From Bin5 sp965221345 (lineage in GTDB: Bacteria; Chloroflexota; Anaerolineae; Caldilineales; Caldilineaceae): a DNA stretch of 64,000 nucleotides. Made by a program: the position numbers and the translations under genes. The first letter of the stretch is position 1. Each line of letters opens with the position of its first letter. Positions 34,060 through 42,021 of this stretch are shown here, one piece after another. The DNA lies in the NCBI GenBank assembly GCA_965221345.1, contig CBDCSD010000002.1, positions 310,001-374,000 of the forward strand. The letters run 5' to 3'. The notes below the pieces were generated by a model. The model saw only the letters and a list, made by a program, of their open reading frames with translations, was not told the origin of the DNA and did no database searches.

Positions 34060-34406
34060 GCTGAGCGTGTTTCTCAGGAAAGGGGAACTGCAGGGGATAG
34101 GGGGAAGGGCAGGGGAACTGCGGGGGATAGGGGATAGGGAGTCGGGGACTGTCGCGTACGAGCGGGGGTACTAGCCACCATTCACTATTCACGGATCGGT
34201 CGGGTTTTGAAGGGGGGCGTTGCGGGGGGACTCCCCCCGCACAAGGGAGGGCCGCAGGCCCGACCGCCCAAAAGCGAGGAATGAGGGGAAACGAGTGGGA
34301 AACGCCTCTGCTCGCCTCACTCTGGGTTGCGCATGGCGGTGGCTGAGTAGTTACAGAATAGATGTAATGATAGCGATTTCTTTTGTGTGGGGAGGGGCGG
34401 GCCAGA
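34060..34406. other. Gene-free stretch with repeats
   Basis: No coding sequence is supported. It holds GGGGAACTGCAGGGGATAGG-type repeats (34080-34140), the G-rich hairpin at 34221-34241, a purine-rich repeat (34262-34300), and one copy of GGCTGAGTAGTTAC at 34341-34354 that recurs at 34448-34461. Confidence 0.6.
34221..34241. repeat. G-rich perfect hairpin (dispersed element, copy 2)
   Basis: Arms TGCGGGGGG and CCCCCCGCA with a 3-base loop, followed by CAAGGGAGGGCCG. Counterpart of 16279-16299, with shared downstream sequence AAAAGCGAGGA. Confidence 0.7.
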
Positions 34407-34522
34407 TTGCAAAGGGGATTATATACTTTAGTCCCTTCTATAGACATGGCTGAGTAGTTACCTTTAGTCACATTGGCCCTTGACATTTTAGGCTATAATT
34501 AGGGAATTATATGCGAAAGTAG
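34407..34522 (+). repeat. Left inverted repeat bracketing the Rossmann-fold gene
   Basis: Two blocks match the right repeat in inverted orientation: 34407-34433 (26 of 27 bases against 35513-35539) and 34501-34522 (21 of 22 against 35472-35493). The middle is longer here (67 against 19 bases) and contains an extra CTTTAGTC copy. It lies just upstream of the gene and is strongly AT-rich compared with the surroundings. Confidence 0.8.
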
Positions 34523-34613
34523 ACAAGGTTCTCAAACGCGGGGTTTTGGTTTGGGCTTAGTCTGGAAACGAGTTCACTAAGTTTTGCACAGGTCAAGAAC
34601 TGAAAGGATGATC

Positions 34614-35387
34614 ATGAACTCCACGACGACCTTCTCAAATAATGTCTGCATTCTTGGGGCGACCGGATGTATCGGATTCGAGTTGACCTTTCACCTATTA
34701 CAAGCAGGTTGCAGGGTGCTGGCTGTGGTACGCGACACCGATAAGTTTCAAAGAATGCTCAATGCGCAAGGAATAGACGATCTGGAGAAATTATCCATTG
34801 TCGAACTGGACCTGTTTGCTGAAAATGCTGTCGCAGACCCATCTATGGCGCAAAGGGTGATGGCTTGCGATTACATATTCAACGCTGCCTCCAAGCCCAT
34901 CTCCAAGGTGCCTTGGTCTCGAATCAATCGCGAATGGGGCGGTGTCGTTTCATCGTTGACGAGAGAAATTGTGGAAATTGTTTCCCATGACGAAAAAAAA
35001 CCACATATCGGTGCCTTTTGTGGGCCAGAGTATTTTGCGGGGTATGATGGCAATATCAGCTTTATCCAGAAGGCGATGACAAAGCTGATAAACAAGATGA
35101 ACGCCGCGCTGCGCGACAATCACGACGAGGCGATGTTTCTTCTGACATCGGGGTACGGACGGTGGAGTGTTTTCCGATGTGGCAGCATCCGACCGAGTTC
35201 TGGACAATCAGGCGACGCCAGCAGAATTGGGGTAAATTTGCACAAAGACGGAAGCAACTATCGACTCGGAAGGGGAAAATCGTTGGTTGTCGAGGACATT
35301 GCTGCGTATCTCGCCAACGCAATCCAGAGCGGAACGTTCTCAAAATTTGAGGGGGAGATGCCCTTTCTGTTCAATACGCGATTCTAA
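34614..35387 (+). CDS. NAD(P)-binding Rossmann-fold (epimerase/NmrA-like) protein
   Basis: 257 residues from the ATG at 34614 with AAAGGATG about 6 bases upstream. N-terminal cofactor loop VCILGATGCIGFELTFHLL and CRVLAVVRDTDKF, then a YIFNAASKP segment where extended SDR proteins bind the ribose. The YxxxK motif is not clear (YDGNISFIQKAMTKLINKMN may stand in its place), so catalysis is doubtful; the end VVEDIAAYLANAIQSG is NmrA-like. The gene is AT-richer than its neighbours and is bracketed by inverted repeats, which suggests transfer as cargo. Function unknown. Confidence 0.75.
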   Translation: MNSTTTFSNNVCILGATGCIGFELTFHLLQAGCRVLAVVRDTDKFQRMLNAQGIDDLEKLSIVELDLFAENAVADPSMAQRVMACDYIFNAASKPISKVPWSRINREWGGVVSSLTREIVEIVSHDEKKPHIGAFCGPEYFAGYDGNISFIQKAMTKLINKMNAALRDNHDEAMFLLTSGYGRWSVFRCGSIRPSSGQSGDASRIGVNLHKDGSNYRLGRGKSLVVEDIAAYLANAIQSGTFSKFEGEMPFLFNTRF

Positions 35388-35471
35388 GGAGAGGAGGGAT
35401 CGAAACGACGTGTGATTCGAAATATCGCAACACGCCAAAACCCTCAGAAGCCTAGAAGTTTTAGGCTCTGC

Positions 35472-35539
35472 CTACTTTTGCATATAATTCCCTTTAGAAA
35501 GGGCACTTATGTGACTAAAGTATATAATCCCCATTGCAA
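35472..35539 (-). repeat. Right inverted repeat bracketing the Rossmann-fold gene
   Basis: Compact version of the left repeat in opposite orientation. It starts 85 bases after the stop of the Rossmann-fold gene and ends about 45 bases before the stop of the first membrane gene. See the left repeat for the matches. Confidence 0.8.
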
Positions 35540-35585
35540 AGGTCCGTGTTGCCATCATGGGAAGACTCGGAGCGCGGCGAAAGCG

Positions 35586-35963
35586 CTATGGGGTGAGAAA
35601 CTTTCTGCGGACAAAGGCATACACGCCGATCCCGACAATAATCCCACCAAACTGGGGAAGGAACCCCAGGGCAGCTTTGGAGTCGAAAAGGGCAAAGGAT
35701 AACCACATGCCTATAACGACCGCTGGAGCCATGATTGCCAGCGAAACGAGTAGGTCTCGCAGATTTTGCCGTTTGTAGATCAACTGATGCGCGAATGAAA
35801 TTGCGGATGTCGCGATCAATATAAAGGCAAATCGCAGCCGATAGTCGGATTGGAAATAGGGAGCGCCTATCCAATCCCCGATAAGAAGAATACCGAGAGT
35901 CCAAATGAGTAGCGAGCGCAAGTAGGGTATTTTCCGCCATCTTTCCAGAAGATTATCCATCAT
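35586..35963 (-). CDS. Small membrane protein of a three-member tandem family (member A)
   Basis: 125 residues, GGGAGG about 8 bases before the start. Four predicted membrane segments: LLIWTLGILLIGDWIG, LRFAFILIATSAISFA, IMAPAVVIGMWLSFALF and LPQFGGIIVGIGVYAFV. It shares with members B and C the block FAHQLIYKRQNLRDLL after the second helix and a C-terminal Arg/Lys cluster (VRRKFLTP). No known family is recognised. Last of three same-strand paralogues; AT-richer than the flanking catabolic genes. Confidence 0.7.
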   Translation of the reverse strand: MMDNLLERWRKIPYLRSLLIWTLGILLIGDWIGAPYFQSDYRLRFAFILIATSAISFAHQLIYKRQNLRDLLVSLAIMAPAVVIGMWLSFALFDSKAALGFLPQFGGIIVGIGVYAFVRRKFLTP

Positions 35964-36096
35964 TTGAAGTACCTCCCTTTCTTTCTGTGGCTTGGACCAA
36001 AGAGTATTTGATGATGCGTGAGAGGTATTGGCTATCTCCTCGTTCCTCTAGATCCCTGTCCTCATCTTTGGGCATACCAAGGGCGCGGGGCAACTG

Positions 36097-36498
36097 CTAT
36101 GCTTTGCGAAACCTCTTGCGGATCAGGGCATCAGCTCCCGACGCGACGAAAAGCCCAACAAAAATGGGAAGAGCGCTCAGGCGAGAGTCGGCGTCCAAAT
36201 AGGCAAATGATATCCATATCCCAGCACCGAATCCTGCAGCAGCGATTGCCAGCGAGAGGAGTTCTTCACGAAGACTTCGCAGCATTTCTCGCCTGTAGAT
36301 CAGGTTATGCGCGTATGTGGTTGCCATTACCGCAATGAACACGAAGATGAATCTCAGCCGATCTCCGGATCCGGAAAAGAAGGCATCGTGAATCAACACC
36401 GCGATACCAATACTTCCGAACATCCCTAAGTATAGAGCGGGCTTGGCGGGGCATTGCTTCCAATTACGATTTATTTGTAGTGCGAAATTTCGTATCAT
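36097..36498 (-). CDS. Small membrane protein of a three-member tandem family (member B)
   Basis: 133 residues from an ATG (36498), ribosome site weak. Membrane segments: ALYLGMFGSIGIAVLI, LRFIFVFIAVMATTYA, LAIAAAGFGAGIWISFAYL and LPIFVGLFVASGADALI. The block YAHNLIYRREMLRSLREE parallels FAHQLIYKRQNLRDLL of member A, and the end ALIRKRFRKA parallels ALIRKWHRRA of member C. The polar loop between helices 3 and 4 (DADSRLSALP) is also shared in form. Function unknown; the basic loops suggest that the loop after helix 2 and the C-terminus are cytoplasmic. Confidence 0.7.
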   Translation of the reverse strand: MIRNFALQINRNWKQCPAKPALYLGMFGSIGIAVLIHDAFFSGSGDRLRFIFVFIAVMATTYAHNLIYRREMLRSLREELLSLAIAAAGFGAGIWISFAYLDADSRLSALPIFVGLFVASGADALIRKRFRKA

Positions 36499-36614
36499 CG
36501 GAAATGTACTCTTGTCGAACCGGGGTGTTTTTGCAGGGACAGAGCGCGAGTTTCAGAGCGTCTCTTAGTGCACTGAACGATGACGGTCGAGGGCGATGAG
36601 GCATTCGGGTTGCG

Positions 36615-36926
36615 CTAAGCCCTGCGATGCCATTTGCGGATCAGGGCATGCAGGCCATCGCCTACGAAGGGCCCAATCATTATAGGAAAAACGCCCAAGA
36701 AGGAATTGTAGTCGAAAAAGGCGTGGGCGATCCACCACCCAACACCAAGACCCGCATATCTGAGACCAATCTCTAAGAGGTAATCGCCAAGACCTTTTCT
36801 TTTGCAGATCAGGATATGCGCGATCTGTGCTGGAATTGTCCCGAAGATGAAAAGATACACGAACAAGGGAGTGTCGAAACGGATGGAGGCAACCAAGGCA
36901 GCAAACAGGGCAGCAAAGAGCAACAC
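36615..36926 (-). CDS. Small membrane protein of a three-member tandem family (member C)
   Basis: 103 residues from a GTG (36926), shorter at the N-terminus than its paralogues; the frame is open further upstream (to about 36977) without a good start, so the N-terminus may be truncated or misplaced. Segments: LLFAALFAALVAS, FVYLFIFGTIPAQIA, GLGVGWWIAHAFF, FLGVFPIMIGPFVGDGL. IAHILICKRKGLGDYLLE aligns with the shared H-x-L-I-x-[KR]-R block. First in the transcription order C-B-A. Confidence 0.6.
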   Translation of the reverse strand: MLLFAALFAALVASIRFDTPLFVYLFIFGTIPAQIAHILICKRKGLGDYLLEIGLRYAGLGVGWWIAHAFFDYNSFLGVFPIMIGPFVGDGLHALIRKWHRRA

Positions 36927-37085
36927 AGTCCCAGCCTTGATCCCCCTATTTTCGCTTCGCCAAGAAATTCGGCAGCGCTACAGAAGGCTGAAGCGAGGTT
37001 GACCGCCGGTCCTTTTCGTTGCTCAGGGAAGTTATGCATCGTCTGGAGTGCCTTCCAATTGATGGCGCTAGGCGTGTTGATGGCG

Positions 37086-37562
37086 CTAGGCGTGCAGCAC
37101 CACCCAACCGTCCTCGACAGTCACGTCGAAACTTTCGACCGAAGGATCTTCCTCTTCGTGCGCGGGCTGCTCTACCGTGACATCGTAGGTGCGGACGCGC
37201 AGCCGGTGGGGATTGAAGACCGAGCGGCCGCTGGCAATATCGAATTCCCAGCCGTGCCAGGGGCAGCGCAGGATTTGGCCGTCCCGTTCCCAGATGATCT
37301 CGCCGGGGTTGGTGGAGCGGGCGGTGCCGGTGATGGTACCGCGACAGAGGGGGGCGCCCTGGTGGGGGCAGAGGCTGCGCAGGGCGTAGTATTCGCCATG
37401 GACGTTGAAGACGCCGATGGAGCGGCGGCGCACTTCGACGATTTTGCGTTCGCCGGGGGGCAGATCGCTGATGCGGCAGATGGGATAGGGCTGGGTGCCG
37501 GGGCGATGGGGAATCGCTTTGTTAGCGGGCTGGCGGACCTGGCTTGGACTTTGGCAGGACAT
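37086..37562 (-). CDS. Rieske 2Fe-2S protein
   Basis: 158 residues from the ATG at 37562 with AGGAG upstream; the longer frame to 38111 overlaps the sulfatase gene and is not coding. Rieske domain: ICRISDLPPGERKIVEV start, ligands Cys65 and His67 (CPHQGAPL) and Cys100 and His103 (CPWHGWEF), then SGRSVFNPHRLRVRTYDV. This is the form found in Rieske oxygenase ferredoxins or as the N-terminal domain of ring-hydroxylating oxygenases; no catalytic domain follows, so an electron-carrier role is likely. It starts 22 bases after the sulfatase stop and is probably co-transcribed. Confidence 0.9.
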   Translation of the reverse strand: MSCQSPSQVRQPANKAIPHRPGTQPYPICRISDLPPGERKIVEVRRRSIGVFNVHGEYYALRSLCPHQGAPLCRGTITGTARSTNPGEIIWERDGQILRCPWHGWEFDIASGRSVFNPHRLRVRTYDVTVEQPAHEEEDPSVESFDVTVEDGWVVLHA

Positions 37563-37584
37563 ATTTTCTCCTGAAATAGACTCG

Positions 37585-38988
37585 TCAGTAGGGCCAGGCG
37601 CGCGGCAGCGGCCTCTCTGCGGCCAGCAGCTTGTGGCCCAGTTCGTGACGCACAGCGGCGAGGTCGGCGGCGTAGGCGGAGTCGGCGGCCAGGTCACGGT
37701 AGTCGCCCCACTCGGCTGACAGATCGTAGAGCTGCTCGGCGCCGTCGGCGTGGAGAAGGTAGCGAAAGCGTTCGGTGCGCAATGATTTCCAGCCGGTGTG
37801 CTCGGTGAGGGCGGAGGTTGCGCCGGGCGCGTCGTCGTGGTGCATTCGGGGCAACAGCGAGCAGCCCTGCAAGTGGGGCGGAATCTGGATCGCGGCCAAG
37901 TCGAGGATGGTGGGCAACACGTCCAACGCCTCGGTGAGGCCGGTATCGGTGCGGGCGGGGACGGTTTCGTCCGCCGGCCGAATGAGAAGGGGGACGCGAC
38001 TGCACTGGTCGTGGGCAGGGTAGCCTTTGCCGTAGCGCAGATGCTCACCCAGCCATTCGCCATGATCGGAGGTGAAGATGACGACGGTCTCGTCTGAGAT
38101 GCCCAGTTCATCGAGCGAACTGAGCAGACGGCCGACGTGATGGTCCACCTCGCTGATCTGGCCGTAGTAGCCCTGGCGGGCCAGTCGCAGTTCGTCGTCG
38201 GAATAGTTGTGCGGCCCGCGTTGCGCCTCTACTTCCGGAGGGAAGGAGGGAAGCGGGAGGGCGGCGGGATCGTAGAGGTCGAAGTATTGTTGCGGCGCCA
38301 CCCAGGGAGCATGAGGGGAATAGATGCCGGCGATGCAGAGAAAGGGTTGGCCGGTCTGGGCCTGTTGGCGCATGAATTCGATCGACTGTTCGGCGACGAA
38401 GGCGGTGTGGGTCATGTCATCGCGACAGCGGGAGGCCAGTGGCCGTTTGGGATAGCGTTCGGCCGGGTGTTCGATGCCATCCTCGATGCCCAGGGTCTCC
38501 TGCCATACTTCGGCCATCGGGGCCTGGCCGAGACTGACATGGGGAAGCTGGTCGGGCGCACGGCGCCGTACCCAGGCGCGGTAGGCATCTTCATAGGAGC
38601 CCGGTTCGTCGGAGATCTCCAGATGATCGAAGCCGTAGGGCGGGTGCCAGGTACGGTGATCACGGTTGGCGTGGGGCTGGAAATGAAGTTTGCCGATGTT
38701 GGCAGAGCGGTAGCCGTAGGGAGCAAGCAGGCGGGGCAGCGTGACCGTATCTTCCGGCACGGGTACGCCCATATGGGTGACGCCGAGGGTGGAGGGATAC
38801 TGCCCGGTTAGAAAGCTGAGGCGGCTGGGCATACAGACGGGGTTCTGTACGAAACAGTGGTCGAAGTTGACGCTCTGGCTTGTCAGTCTGTCGAGGTGGG
38901 GCGTGTGGATATCTTGATTGCCGTTTGCGCCCAAGGCATCCCAGCGTTGTTGGTCGGTGTAGATGATGAGGAAATTGGGACGGCGCAA
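37585..38988 (-). CDS. Sulfatase (arylsulfatase/choline-sulfatase type)
   Basis: 467 residues from a TTG (38988) with GGAGG 8 bases upstream. Metal site NFLIIYTDQQRWDALGANGN, formylglycine motif NPVCMPSRLSFLTGQYP with Cys52 in the canonical C-x-P-S-R form, and TSDHGEWLGEHLRYGKG. No signal peptide is visible, so it is probably cytoplasmic and acts on an imported small sulfate ester. Divergent from the dehydrogenase at 39267, with about 280 bases between. Confidence 0.92.
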   Translation of the reverse strand: MRRPNFLIIYTDQQRWDALGANGNQDIHTPHLDRLTSQSVNFDHCFVQNPVCMPSRLSFLTGQYPSTLGVTHMGVPVPEDTVTLPRLLAPYGYRSANIGKLHFQPHANRDHRTWHPPYGFDHLEISDEPGSYEDAYRAWVRRRAPDQLPHVSLGQAPMAEVWQETLGIEDGIEHPAERYPKRPLASRCRDDMTHTAFVAEQSIEFMRQQAQTGQPFLCIAGIYSPHAPWVAPQQYFDLYDPAALPLPSFPPEVEAQRGPHNYSDDELRLARQGYYGQISEVDHHVGRLLSSLDELGISDETVVIFTSDHGEWLGEHLRYGKGYPAHDQCSRVPLLIRPADETVPARTDTGLTEALDVLPTILDLAAIQIPPHLQGCSLLPRMHHDDAPGATSALTEHTGWKSLRTERFRYLLHADGAEQLYDLSAEWGDYRDLAADSAYAADLAAVRHELGHKLLAAERPLPRAWPY

Positions 38989-39106
38989 GGGGTTGGCCTC
39001 CGGCCAGTGTGAATCGCGTTTGCTTAATGACTACTCTACTATACGTGTTCTCCAGTTCGCAATCCCTGTCGGAGCGGATAGTGCAGTCGATAATGGGGGT
39101 GAGTGC

Positions 39107-39128
39107 AAGGGCACCCACAAGGGGTGCT
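39107..39128. repeat. GGGCACCC/GGGGTGC hairpin in the divergent intergenic region
   Basis: AGGGCACCC and GGGGTGCT face each other across a 4-base loop. A near-identical hairpin (AGGGCGCCC, GGGGTGCC) lies inside the MITE near 33984-34005. It is a widespread type of intergenic palindrome. The rest of 38989-39266 shows no gene. Confidence 0.55.
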
Positions 39129-39266
39129 AGCGGAGGGATGGAATAAAGGCGTTTACGGGAAAGTCCCTTTGGTGCTAGTATGACTTTTGCTTTGGAGAAC
39201 TGGGATGCACTCCTGTGCAGCCCCCTTTCAAACAATGTCGATTTCCGGTAAAGCGAGGAGCGGAGC

Positions 39267-40238
39267 ATGTTACGCGTAACCAAGCCCGAAGGATTTGGAA
39301 ACATCGTTCTGGAAGAGGTTCCGATACCGCCTGTTGGGCCGCAGGAGGTGCGGGTGCGGAGTAAAGTCAGCCTGATCAGCCGGGGATCGGAAATCCTGCG
39401 GCGCTATATGCACGAAGAGGCGATAAATCCGGCCATCATGGGCTACTCGCTGGCGGGCGTGGTTGACGCAGTGGGGAGCGAGGCGTCGCAGCAGTTCCAG
39501 CCGGGGGATCGTGTGATGGCGGTGGCGCCGCATGCTCAGTATGTCGTGCAACCGATCGACTCAAATGTAGGGCCGCGCGTGTGGCCTCTGCCCGATGACA
39601 TTTCGTTTGAGGAGGCGACCTTTCTGCCGCTTGCAAAGAGCGGTGTCACCTGGGCGCAGTCACCGGGGATCCGGTCCGGTCATACACTTGTGATCATGGG
39701 TCAGGGGTTGGTCGGCAATCTTGTGTTGCAGGGGGCACGGCAGCATCTCTGTGAGCAGATAGTTGTCGTGGATGCGATTGCGAAGCGCTGTCAGCTGGCC
39801 CTCGAATACGGTGCGGACCACGCGATCGACGTTACGGAGACGGACCCGGTGGAGCGGGTGATGGAGCTGACGGACGGGCGGGGCGCGGATATCGTGTTCG
39901 AATGTGTCGGCGGCGCGCCGGGGCTGAAATCATTTGCGCAGGCTCAGCAAATGGTGTGCGACGGGGGCACGCTTCATTTGATCGGTCTCTATCACGGGCA
40001 GCCATTGCCGCTGGACGCCAGCAAGATCCAGCGGAGGCGTCTGATAGGAGGCTATTACGGTGAAGATCCGCCTGAAGTCCTGCTGAACCGGACCATCGAG
40101 CTAATGCAGGCCGGGCGGATACGCGTCGGGCCGCTGATCAGCCACCGGTTCCCCTATCAGGAGGCCAAAGACGCGTTCGACCTGCTGTATGAACGGCTGT
40201 CGGAGGCGATGGGCGTGCTGTTGATCTGGGAGGAATAG
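39267..40238 (+). CDS. Zinc-binding dehydrogenase-like MDR protein
   Basis: 323 residues, GAGGAG 6 bases before the ATG. MDR fold: EEVPIPPVGPQEVRVRSKVS, GYSLAGVVDAVG, cofactor loop LVIMGQGLVGNLVLQGA, DIVFECVGGAPGLKSF. It lacks the catalytic-zinc Cys (ISRGSE stands where GICGTD would be) and the four-Cys lobe, so it is of the zinc-free type, as in bacteriochlorophyllide-oxidase-like and quinone-reductase-like members. Followed 82 bases later by gamma-glutamyltransferase copy 2 on the same strand. Confidence 0.85.
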   Translation: MLRVTKPEGFGNIVLEEVPIPPVGPQEVRVRSKVSLISRGSEILRRYMHEEAINPAIMGYSLAGVVDAVGSEASQQFQPGDRVMAVAPHAQYVVQPIDSNVGPRVWPLPDDISFEEATFLPLAKSGVTWAQSPGIRSGHTLVIMGQGLVGNLVLQGARQHLCEQIVVVDAIAKRCQLALEYGADHAIDVTETDPVERVMELTDGRGADIVFECVGGAPGLKSFAQAQQMVCDGGTLHLIGLYHGQPLPLDASKIQRRRLIGGYYGEDPPEVLLNRTIELMQAGRIRVGPLISHRFPYQEAKDAFDLLYERLSEAMGVLLIWEE

Positions 40239-40319
40239 AACGGGATAGACTGACGTCAAGAGCTGTTGCCTTCCATTTTTCGCTGATAACAAAACACTGG
40301 AGTTTCAAGGAGACAACTG

Positions 40320-41957
40320 ATGTCCTTTTCTGCCAAGGGAATTGTCCATCGCTCGACGGTCACGGGGCGACGGGGCATGATCGCGTCGGCGCATCCACTG
40401 GCTTCGCTCGCGGGCGTGCGCATTCTGATGGAAGGCGGCAATGCCATTGACGCGGTGGTGGCTGTGGCCGCGGCGCTGAATGTAGTGGAACCGTACATGT
40501 CCGGACTGGGCGGCGATGGGTACATGCACATCTACTCTGCCCGTGAGCAGGAACATACGGTTCTGGACTATATGGGCCGCTCGCCCTATGGGGCAACGTT
40601 TGAAGAGGTGGGCGATCCGGAGAGCCGCGCGCGGGGGCCGCGCTCGCCGCTGGTTCCCGGGGCCTGCGGCGGCTGGCTGGCTGCGCTGGAGCGGTACGGC
40701 TCGATGGACGCGGCCGCGGTGTTTCAGCCGGCGATTGAATATGCGGAGCAGGGCTTTCCGTTGACGGTGAACAACGCTGAATTCATTGATTTCAATGTGC
40801 CGGAGATGCTGCGCCATCCGTCGACCACGGAGACCTATCTCCCGCATGGCCGTGCGCCGGTTGCGGGTGAAATAATGACGCAGCCCGATCTGGCGAAGAG
40901 CATGCGCGCCATTGCCGAGGGCGGCGCAGAGGTCTTCTACCGGGGCGAGATTGCGGACAGGCTGGTTCGTTACATGGAAGAGAACGGTGGGTTTATCACT
41001 CACAGGGATCTGACGGACTTTGCGGTCGAGTGGCAGGAACCGATCTCGGTACCATACCGGGGCTACCGGGTGTTTGCGCCGCCGCCGCCGTGCCAGGCGA
41101 TCCAATACCTGGAGACGCTCAACATAATGGAAGGCTTCGACGTGGCGGAGTTGGGCCACAACCGTGCGGCGACGCTGCATCGCTTTATCGAGGCGGCCAA
41201 GATGGCCCAGGCCGACAGAGCAGAGTATGCCGGTATCGACAACCCGCCGACGGCCGGGTTGCTGTCGAAGGAGTACGCGTCGCAACGCCGCGCCGAAATC
41301 GGTGCGCGGGCGCGCCCCTCCGGCGGCGAGCGTTATACCTCTGTGAAGATGGAGGACGAGGTACTGGCGGGGGACCCGCGTCAATGGATGCACAGTGAAT
41401 GCACAACGCACTTCAGCGCGATCGACGCGGACGGGAACGCGGTAGGGGTGACGCAGAGCCTGGGAGCAGGTTTCGGGTCGGCTGTGGTGATACCGGGCAC
41501 GGGGATTGCGCTGAACAATTTTCTTAACTGGATGGACAGTGATCCGCAGAGCCCCAATGTGGTTGGGCCCGGCCTCAAAACAGAAATGTGCATGTCGCCG
41601 GTCCAGGTGTGGGATGAGCAGGGGCTGCGCTTCCTGATCGGGACGCCGGGCAGTTACGGCATTCTGCAGACGACGCCGCAAATGATTATGAACGTCATCG
41701 ATCATGACATGAACATACAGGCCGCGATCGAAGCGGCGCGGGTCAAGGCGACGACGCCGGGGACGGTGGTGGATGTCGAAACGCGGATTGGGGAGGATGT
41801 CCTGCTCGAGTTGACGCAGATGGGCCACCATCTCAACCGGCTGGGACCCTGGAATGCCGGAGTAGGCGGCGGGCAGGGCATCTTGGTCGATCCTGAAAGC
41901 GGCGGGTTCATGGGGGGCGCGGACCCGCGGCGGGATGGGTACGCGCTGGGTTGGTAG
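40320..41957 (+). CDS. ggt: Gamma-glutamyltransferase (Ntn-hydrolase), copy 2
   Basis: 545 residues, AAGGAGA 7 bases before the ATG. Family blocks: MEGGNAIDAVVAVAAALNVV, PYMSGLGGDGYMHIY, VPGACGGWLAALERYG; ECTTHFSAIDADGNAVGVTQ marks the processing site with Thr362 as the expected nucleophile. The later block reads GLKTEMCMSPVQVW instead of the Ser-Ser form. It shares the size but only moderate similarity with copy 1 (269-1894), so it is not a recent duplicate. Linked to the upstream dehydrogenase. Confidence 0.9.
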   Translation: MSFSAKGIVHRSTVTGRRGMIASAHPLASLAGVRILMEGGNAIDAVVAVAAALNVVEPYMSGLGGDGYMHIYSAREQEHTVLDYMGRSPYGATFEEVGDPESRARGPRSPLVPGACGGWLAALERYGSMDAAAVFQPAIEYAEQGFPLTVNNAEFIDFNVPEMLRHPSTTETYLPHGRAPVAGEIMTQPDLAKSMRAIAEGGAEVFYRGEIADRLVRYMEENGGFITHRDLTDFAVEWQEPISVPYRGYRVFAPPPPCQAIQYLETLNIMEGFDVAELGHNRAATLHRFIEAAKMAQADRAEYAGIDNPPTAGLLSKEYASQRRAEIGARARPSGGERYTSVKMEDEVLAGDPRQWMHSECTTHFSAIDADGNAVGVTQSLGAGFGSAVVIPGTGIALNNFLNWMDSDPQSPNVVGPGLKTEMCMSPVQVWDEQGLRFLIGTPGSYGILQTTPQMIMNVIDHDMNIQAAIEAARVKATTPGTVVDVETRIGEDVLLELTQMGHHLNRLGPWNAGVGGGQGILVDPESGGFMGGADPRRDGYALGW

Positions 41958-42021
41958 CGGACGGCAGGGGATAGTGGTTAGTGGTTAGTGGCCGGAGCGG
42001 CTGCTAACCACTTTTTTTGTG

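Noticed and set aside
34490..34500. Promoter with TTGACA and TATAAT upstream of the Rossmann gene
   Set aside because: Both hexamers exist but the distance between them is about 9 bases, far from the required 16-18.
37563..38111. N-terminal extension of the Rieske protein (frame open to 38111)
   Set aside because: It overlaps the sulfatase gene in another frame, has shadow composition, and the ATG at 37562 has AGGAG upstream.
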